DNA from: an uncultured Chiayiivirga sp.
GTDB lineage: Bacteria; Pseudomonadota; Gammaproteobacteria; Xanthomonadales; Xanthomonadaceae
Direction: 5' to 3'
Length of the DNA: 26,472 nt
Assembly (NCBI GenBank): GCA_934525595.1
Contig: CAKSZJ010000032.1
Location: 1-26,472 of the forward strand
This document shows positions 22,373 to 26,472 of the stretch, one piece after another; positions within the stretch are counted from its first letter, which is position 1, and every line of letters starts with the position of its first letter. The position numbers and the translations under genes were made by a program. A model generated the notes under the pieces. It was given only the letters and a program-made list of their open reading frames with translations, was not told where the DNA came from and did no database searches.

Positions 22373-23830
22373 TTAGGAGCTGGGCCTTACACACAACGCT
22401 CGCGTGTAATCGTTGAAGGAGACCCCGTACAAGAGTCTGCTGCCATCAACAAAAGCGAGGCGCCATGCCTTCGATGAACCGTTCTGCATGTTGCCCCAGA
22501 ACCCAGGGCCGCTCAAACGAAACGCAGGGGAAACTTCGCAAATCCATTCCTTAACCCTCATGAATTTTCCACACGCTGTCGTTCCACCCCCAGGCCGGTC
22601 ATAGATCAACGTCAGCTCGTTGATCGACGGCAAGCGCCAGCCACCGCCCACCGTGGACAGGTTGCTGCAATAGTGCATCGCATTGTTCCAATTGATGTCC
22701 TTCCCATTGTCCCGCTGCGTCCACTCCAGCCCGGTCTGGGTATCGAGCAACACCCCATTCCCCCGATCCACAAAACCATTGGCATCGACTCTCGCGCTAC
22801 CGGCCTGCGATGCGGCGGGATTCGCCACCATACCAAACAACATACCAAGCGCTTCGTCCGACATGCGTACAGGCTCCTGCGCCAGCGGCGAAGCGACAGG
22901 CTTGGATGCCGGCACCGGTTGCAGATGCGCTCGCGCAAGCTCGGCATAAAAGCCCTGCGGAAAGGCATCCAGATAACGGCGGCAGCCATCGGTCCTGTCT
23001 TCGGCACAGCCGCTGCCGGACCAGTACAGGCTGTCCCGGTCCACCGGCGAGGCGGCGACGGGCGTTTCACCAGCCGCACCCCGTAACGCAATCGCCGGCC
23101 AGATCGGCGTCTCGGATTTCCACGGAATCTGCCGCCCGCCGGTGCTGCGCACCAGTTCCGCACCGGCCTGATTGAACAGGTCCGGGATCGCCACCTGCGG
23201 CTGGCGCAGGGCGTGCAGCAGGGCCGCCGTGTACGGCGAATTGCGTCCGCTACCGTCGTCCGCCGTGCGGCCCGGCGCAGTGCTGAACGCCACCAGGGTG
23301 GATGTGCCGGTGCTGATGGCACCCAGGCCGCGCTTGGCCGAGCGTGCGCCGGCCGGCAGAGGGTTGTCGCGGCAGGCATCGAGGATCAACACGTTCAGCC
23401 GTGCGCCGGCCTCTTCCAGCGTGTTCAGGATGTCCTGCGCCGACACCGAGTGGATGCGCACCTGCGCCTGCGTGCCAAGGCGGCGGTTGTCCACCGGCAG
23501 CAGCCAGTTGTGGCCATCCAGTTCCATCGCATGGCCGGCGTAGAACACCAGCGCGATGCCGCCCGGGGCGATCTTGCTGCGGAAGGCGTCGAGGTGTTCC
23601 AGCATCCCCTCGCGGCCCAGATCGCGCGCCACGGTCACATCGAACTCCAGCGCCCGCAGCGCGGCGGCGATGTCGTCGGCATCGTTGCCCGGATTGGCCA
23701 GCCGGCCCACTTCGTAGCTGGCATTGCCGATCACCAGCGCCACGCGCTCGGCGTCAGCCAGCGCCGGTAGCGCGAACAACAATCCCAGCACCGGTAGTGC
23801 GATCCGTGAGACGAGTTTGCGCATTTCCAT
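22373..23830 (-). CDS. Exported caspase-family protease with C-terminal DUF1566/Lcl domain
   Basis: ATG 23830 is preferred: GGAGGGGG ends seven bases upstream, while ATG 23824, two codons on, is too far from it. The signal peptide is about 1-26 (ending LPALA). The caspase domain is 28-270: RVALVIGNASY, His100 (VFYAGHAME, with Ala where relatives have Gly), Cys153 (LILDACRDNP). The linker carries the same Cys segment as the caspase at 15800 (YWSGSGCAEDRTDGCRRYL, FPQGFYAELA). The DUF1566/Lcl domain is 359-485 (TGLEWTQRDNG, GWRLPSINELTLIYD, ending RALCVRPSS). It lies 71 bases after the caspase-TPR gene on the same strand, so both may be one unit. It converges on the pseudokinase gene across an 85-base gap. 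Confidence 0.92.
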   Translation of the reverse strand: MEMRKLVSRIALPVLGLLFALPALADAERVALVIGNASYEVGRLANPGNDADDIAAALRALEFDVTVARDLGREGMLEHLDAFRSKIAPGGIALVFYAGHAMELDGHNWLLPVDNRRLGTQAQVRIHSVSAQDILNTLEEAGARLNVLILDACRDNPLPAGARSAKRGLGAISTGTSTLVAFSTAPGRTADDGSGRNSPYTAALLHALRQPQVAIPDLFNQAGAELVRSTGGRQIPWKSETPIWPAIALRGAAGETPVAASPVDRDSLYWSGSGCAEDRTDGCRRYLDAFPQGFYAELARAHLQPVPASKPVASPLAQEPVRMSDEALGMLFGMVANPAASQAGSARVDANGFVDRGNGVLLDTQTGLEWTQRDNGKDINWNNAMHYCSNLSTVGGGWRLPSINELTLIYDRPGGGTTACGKFMRVKEWICEVSPAFRLSGPGFWGNMQNGSSKAWRLAFVDGSRLLYGVSFNDYTRALCVRPSS

Positions 23831-23901
23831 CCTGTGGCCCCCTCCGTTTCGATCCACGGTCATGACAAGTTGGATTGGTCGTGTTCACCAGCCACCAGGT
23901 C

Positions 23902-26205
23902 CTACCACTTGCGGACCGCTTCGATGGCCTCCTCCACGCGTTGCAGAAGCGGTTTGCCATATTCGGGCAACTGCCCCGAGCCTTCCAGTTGCTTCAGGAG
24001 CGCACGCGCCCTGTGCAGGTTAGCGGCGACTTCGTGCTTCGGCGGCGCGGCGGAGAGTTCGATCTGCAGTGCGCCCTGCAGATGCAAGGCATTGGCAAGC
24101 GTCATCGCCACCGACGGGTACGGACGATTCGGGCGCAGGCGCAGGAAACGATCCGCGCTGGTGATGATTTCACCGTAGGTATCCACGGCACTTTGCAAGT
24201 TTCCGGATTGGTCATGCACATAGGCCAAGTCCGCCAGATAGAGGATGCGGTCGATCTGCCCGTCTTCCGTATCCGGATCTACTTGTTCGATGGCCTTGCG
24301 GTAATGGGCGACGGAGGCATTCCAGTCATTCTCGATGGATGAGATGTCGCCCAGAGAGGCATGGGCTTCCGCATCCTTTCCCGGCGGGTTGAGGGCTTCC
24401 ATATCACGCAGTATCGCCTCCCAGGCGGTACGGGCACGGGCATATTCCTGCATCGCCATCTGGGCGCGCGCCTCGATGCGGCGCGCATGTATCGTGCCCA
24501 GCGCTGTGGTGTTTGCGCCGAGGTCCATCCCCGGCAAGGATTTGAGAAATATGCCGGACAAACGGACGGCCTCGGCGGGCTCGCCGGCATCCAGTTCCAT
24601 TTCCGCCTGGCGAACATCGATCCACTTGCCAATGAAGAAGGACGAATCGACTATTCCCTGAAACCCGTCGATCTTGGGCAAGGTCGCCGGCATGGCGGCG
24701 AGGCTGGCGCGCGCACCTGCATAGGCTTCGCGCGCTTCGCGCCACTTCCGTTGCTCCCCGTAGTACTTCGCCACCTCCATCCCCCCGATGGCCTGCAGCA
24801 CCTTGACGGGAGCGTCAAGCGCCGGCTCAGCCTTGACCAGCCTGTCGAGTGCCTGCTGGTGTTTCCGGATGACAGGCAATGCGTTTTCGTCGGCCTTGAT
24901 GGCAAACTGAACCTGCCTAAGATCAGGTTCGATCGAGGCAAAGCAGGCAGACAGCCGCAGCTCCACTTCCAATTCCTTGCCGCATGTTTTGGCAAACGCC
25001 GGCTTCAATAGTCGGAACTGCTCCAAATACCGCCGTGCTGTCGCGACATCGTCGTTTTGATTGCTGGAATCGATGGCGCTATTGAGCGTGCGCGACAGTG
25101 CAAACAGCGCAAGCGCTTCCTCGCTGCGCTCCCGATACAAGGCGGTCGCCAAGCGCACGCTTTCATCGTGCCAGCGCAACGCGGACATGGTGTCTTCATT
25201 GTCGTCTTCAAAATAGGCCCGGTCCCTCAAGGCGTCGATCAGCGAGATACGTCGGTCCAGATCCTGCGGTGCTGCGGCAGTACGCTCGCGCGCCAGGGCG
25301 ATGGCGCGGTCATAAGCGCGGGCAGCGCCTTGGCGATCGCCTTTTTCCGCCAGGGCGTCGGCTTCCTCCAACAGCGGCTCGACCGGATCGTCCTCAGCGG
25401 TTTCTGCGGCGAGCATCGGGATGGCATCGGTCGAGGCCTGGCCCTGGCCGGAAAGTAGAACGGTACCCGGGGGCAGTGGCGAATTGGTCGTCCACGGCGC
25501 TTGCTCACCCTTGGTGGCGGTGGCTACCTGCCAGCCTATGTTGTTGAACAGTGTTTTTATTTCCACGCCGGGCGTGCCGAGGTGCGCCAGCAGGGCTTCT
25601 GTGTAGGGGGAGTGCCGCCCTGCGCCATCCTGGGCTACGCTGCCGGGGTGTGTGGCGTAGGCGATCAGGGTTCCGCTTACGTTCTTCATATCCATCGCCG
25701 CCAAACCGCCGACCGGCCCCAGTGCCCGCGTTTTCGTCGCCCACGGATCGCTGCGACAGGCATCCAGAATCAGGATATTCAACCCGTTCTCGCCAGCGCG
25801 CATCTGGTCGAGGAGGTACTGCGCACTCAGCGCCGCAATCGGGAGGTCTTCCTTGCTTTGGATCTGGTCGTCATCGACGGGCAGCAGAAAGTTTTGCCCG
25901 CCATGCTCGATGCCATGACCTGCGTAGAACACCATTGCGATGCCGCCCGGCGTCATTTCCGCCCGGAATTCCTGCACGAGGCGGTGCATACCCATTCGAT
26001 CCAGGTTGTGCCCCTCGACAACGGTGAACCCCATGCCCTTGAGCTTGGCAGCCACCGCTGTCGCATCGTTCACCGGATTGCGCAGCTTGTTGACGGCGTA
26101 CTCTCCGTTGCCGATGACCAAAGCCACCCGCTTGGCGGCCTGGACAGATGCGGAAAACAGGACGAACGCCAGCATGAGCGATGTCGCGAAGATGCCTGGT
26201 TTCAT
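23902..26205 (-). CDS. Exported caspase with large helical TPR-like region
   Basis: Protein of 767 residues. ATG 26205 has AGGGGG five bases upstream. The signal peptide is 1-23 (LMLAFVLFSASVQA). The caspase domain is 24-265: RVALVIGNGEY, His97 (VFYAGHGIE), Cys150 (LILDACRSDP), and the p10-like GRHSPYTEALLAHL. Residues 285-767 are almost entirely helical, with TPR-like units (for example EADALAEKGDRQGAARAYDR near 290-312 and a stretch at about 630-690). They give an extended scaffold rather than the lectin-like ends of the neighbouring caspases. Upstream on the same strand is an open frame that stops one base before this start (TGA-A-ATG), so coupling to a preceding gene is possible. The caspase-DUF1566 gene follows 71 bases later. 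Confidence 0.92.
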   Translation of the reverse strand: MKPGIFATSLMLAFVLFSASVQAAKRVALVIGNGEYAVNKLRNPVNDATAVAAKLKGMGFTVVEGHNLDRMGMHRLVQEFRAEMTPGGIAMVFYAGHGIEHGGQNFLLPVDDDQIQSKEDLPIAALSAQYLLDQMRAGENGLNILILDACRSDPWATKTRALGPVGGLAAMDMKNVSGTLIAYATHPGSVAQDGAGRHSPYTEALLAHLGTPGVEIKTLFNNIGWQVATATKGEQAPWTTNSPLPPGTVLLSGQGQASTDAIPMLAAETAEDDPVEPLLEEADALAEKGDRQGAARAYDRAIALARERTAAAPQDLDRRISLIDALRDRAYFEDDNEDTMSALRWHDESVRLATALYRERSEEALALFALSRTLNSAIDSSNQNDDVATARRYLEQFRLLKPAFAKTCGKELEVELRLSACFASIEPDLRQVQFAIKADENALPVIRKHQQALDRLVKAEPALDAPVKVLQAIGGMEVAKYYGEQRKWREAREAYAGARASLAAMPATLPKIDGFQGIVDSSFFIGKWIDVRQAEMELDAGEPAEAVRLSGIFLKSLPGMDLGANTTALGTIHARRIEARAQMAMQEYARARTAWEAILRDMEALNPPGKDAEAHASLGDISSIENDWNASVAHYRKAIEQVDPDTEDGQIDRILYLADLAYVHDQSGNLQSAVDTYGEIITSADRFLRLRPNRPYPSVAMTLANALHLQGALQIELSAAPPKHEVAANLHRARALLKQLEGSGQLPEYGKPLLQRVEEAIEAVRKW

Positions 26206-26206
26206 T

Positions 26207-26472
26207 TCAACCCCCTATGTTCATCGATCTTACGTGGCAACAGTACGGACCTTGACCAGAATCCAGAAGGCCTCCGGGCATATCGTCGGCCTGCAACACA
26301 CCGACAATGCCGCGCATGGCGTCAATTGAGACGTACTCCTCTTCAAGAGGTCTGTCCGGCAGCGCTTCCGCGTGGGCCATGACAACCAGGGACATGGCAG
26401 ACTCAACTTCCAAGTGCAACACCCCCATATAAACCAGCCTGAGGCTGGAAAAAGAGGGAGTGTATTGCGATG
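26207..26472 (-). CDS. Possible C-terminal part of an unknown protein, cut by the window edge
   Basis: The frame is open from the right edge (88 codons) to a TGA one base before the caspase-TPR start. A contained ATG at 26428 has no ribosome site, so if it is real it is probably the end of a longer gene. The sequence (YMGVLHLEVESAMSLVVMAH, then LEEEYVSIDAMRGIVGVLQA) looks protein-like but matches no family I recognise. The tight junction with the next gene supports coding; the lack of a motif does not. Confidence 0.35.
   Translation of the reverse strand, partial: SQYTPSFSSLRLVYMGVLHLEVESAMSLVVMAHAEALPDRPLEEEYVSIDAMRGIVGVLQADDMPGGLLDSGQGPYCCHVRSMNIGG

Noticed and set aside
22373..22560. DGR variable region at the end of the DUF1566 caspase genes (also 15800-15960)
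   Set aside because: DUF1566 domains can be DGR targets, but these ends show ordinary family divergence, no AAC-like codon pattern and no downstream hairpins like those at 20209-20266.

Overview
The window is high-GC DNA (about 65% or more in most genes) from a Gram-negative bacterium. The evidence is many Sec signal peptides, one Tat signal, two OmpA-type peptidoglycan-binding proteins and a lipoprotein-like hydrolase. A proteobacterium, perhaps a gammaproteobacterium of the Xanthomonadales type, is my best guess, but no marker gene fixes it. I see no rRNA, tRNA, CRISPR array or insertion sequence.

Almost every gene belongs to an exported proteolysis and envelope theme. Eight caspase/metacaspase-fold (peptidase C14) proteins lie within 21 kb. 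All have N-terminal signal peptides and all keep the His/Cys dyad. They differ mainly in what follows the caspase domain: DUF1566/Lcl-type lectin-like domain (three), DUF4384 (one clear, one degenerate), PEGA plus nine Sel1 repeats (one), PEGA plus a formylglycine-generating-enzyme (FGE) fold (one), and a helical TPR-like region (one).

Layout. Positions 293-6504 (+): inhibitory-type serpin, two-DUF4384 protein, OmpA protein, DUF4384-like protein, trypsin-like protease, caspase-DUF1566; the last five are closely packed. Positions 6791-11007 (+): OmpA protein and two metacaspase-like proteins, each with an EF-hand loop. Positions 11289-14719 (-): caspase-PEGA-Sel1, then an alpha/beta hydrolase. 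Positions 14942-15603 (+): AbrB/VapC toxin-antitoxin pair. Positions 15800-17152 (-): caspase-DUF1566. Positions 17571-22287 (+): Tat-exported papain-like protease, caspase-PEGA-FGE, then a cytosolic pseudokinase-like protein. Positions 22373-26205 (-): caspase-TPR, then caspase-DUF1566. A possible partial gene runs off the right edge.

A direct repeat of about 157 bp occurs three times (11101, 14753, 17187). Two copies are the 5' regions of the two minus-strand caspase genes with nearly identical signal peptides. The third is a solo copy. The repeats suggest growth of the cluster by segmental duplication.

The most interesting reading (inference) is an extracytoplasmic protease network. Arg/Lys-specific metacaspases and a trypsin zymogen (activation site Arg-IVGG) would be restrained by a serpin whose reactive loop offers an Arg. 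One caspase ends in an FGE-fold domain whose last about 33 codons and downstream hairpins look like the variable region of a diversity-generating retroelement (DGR). No reverse transcriptase or template repeat is visible here, so the retroelement would have to act from elsewhere.
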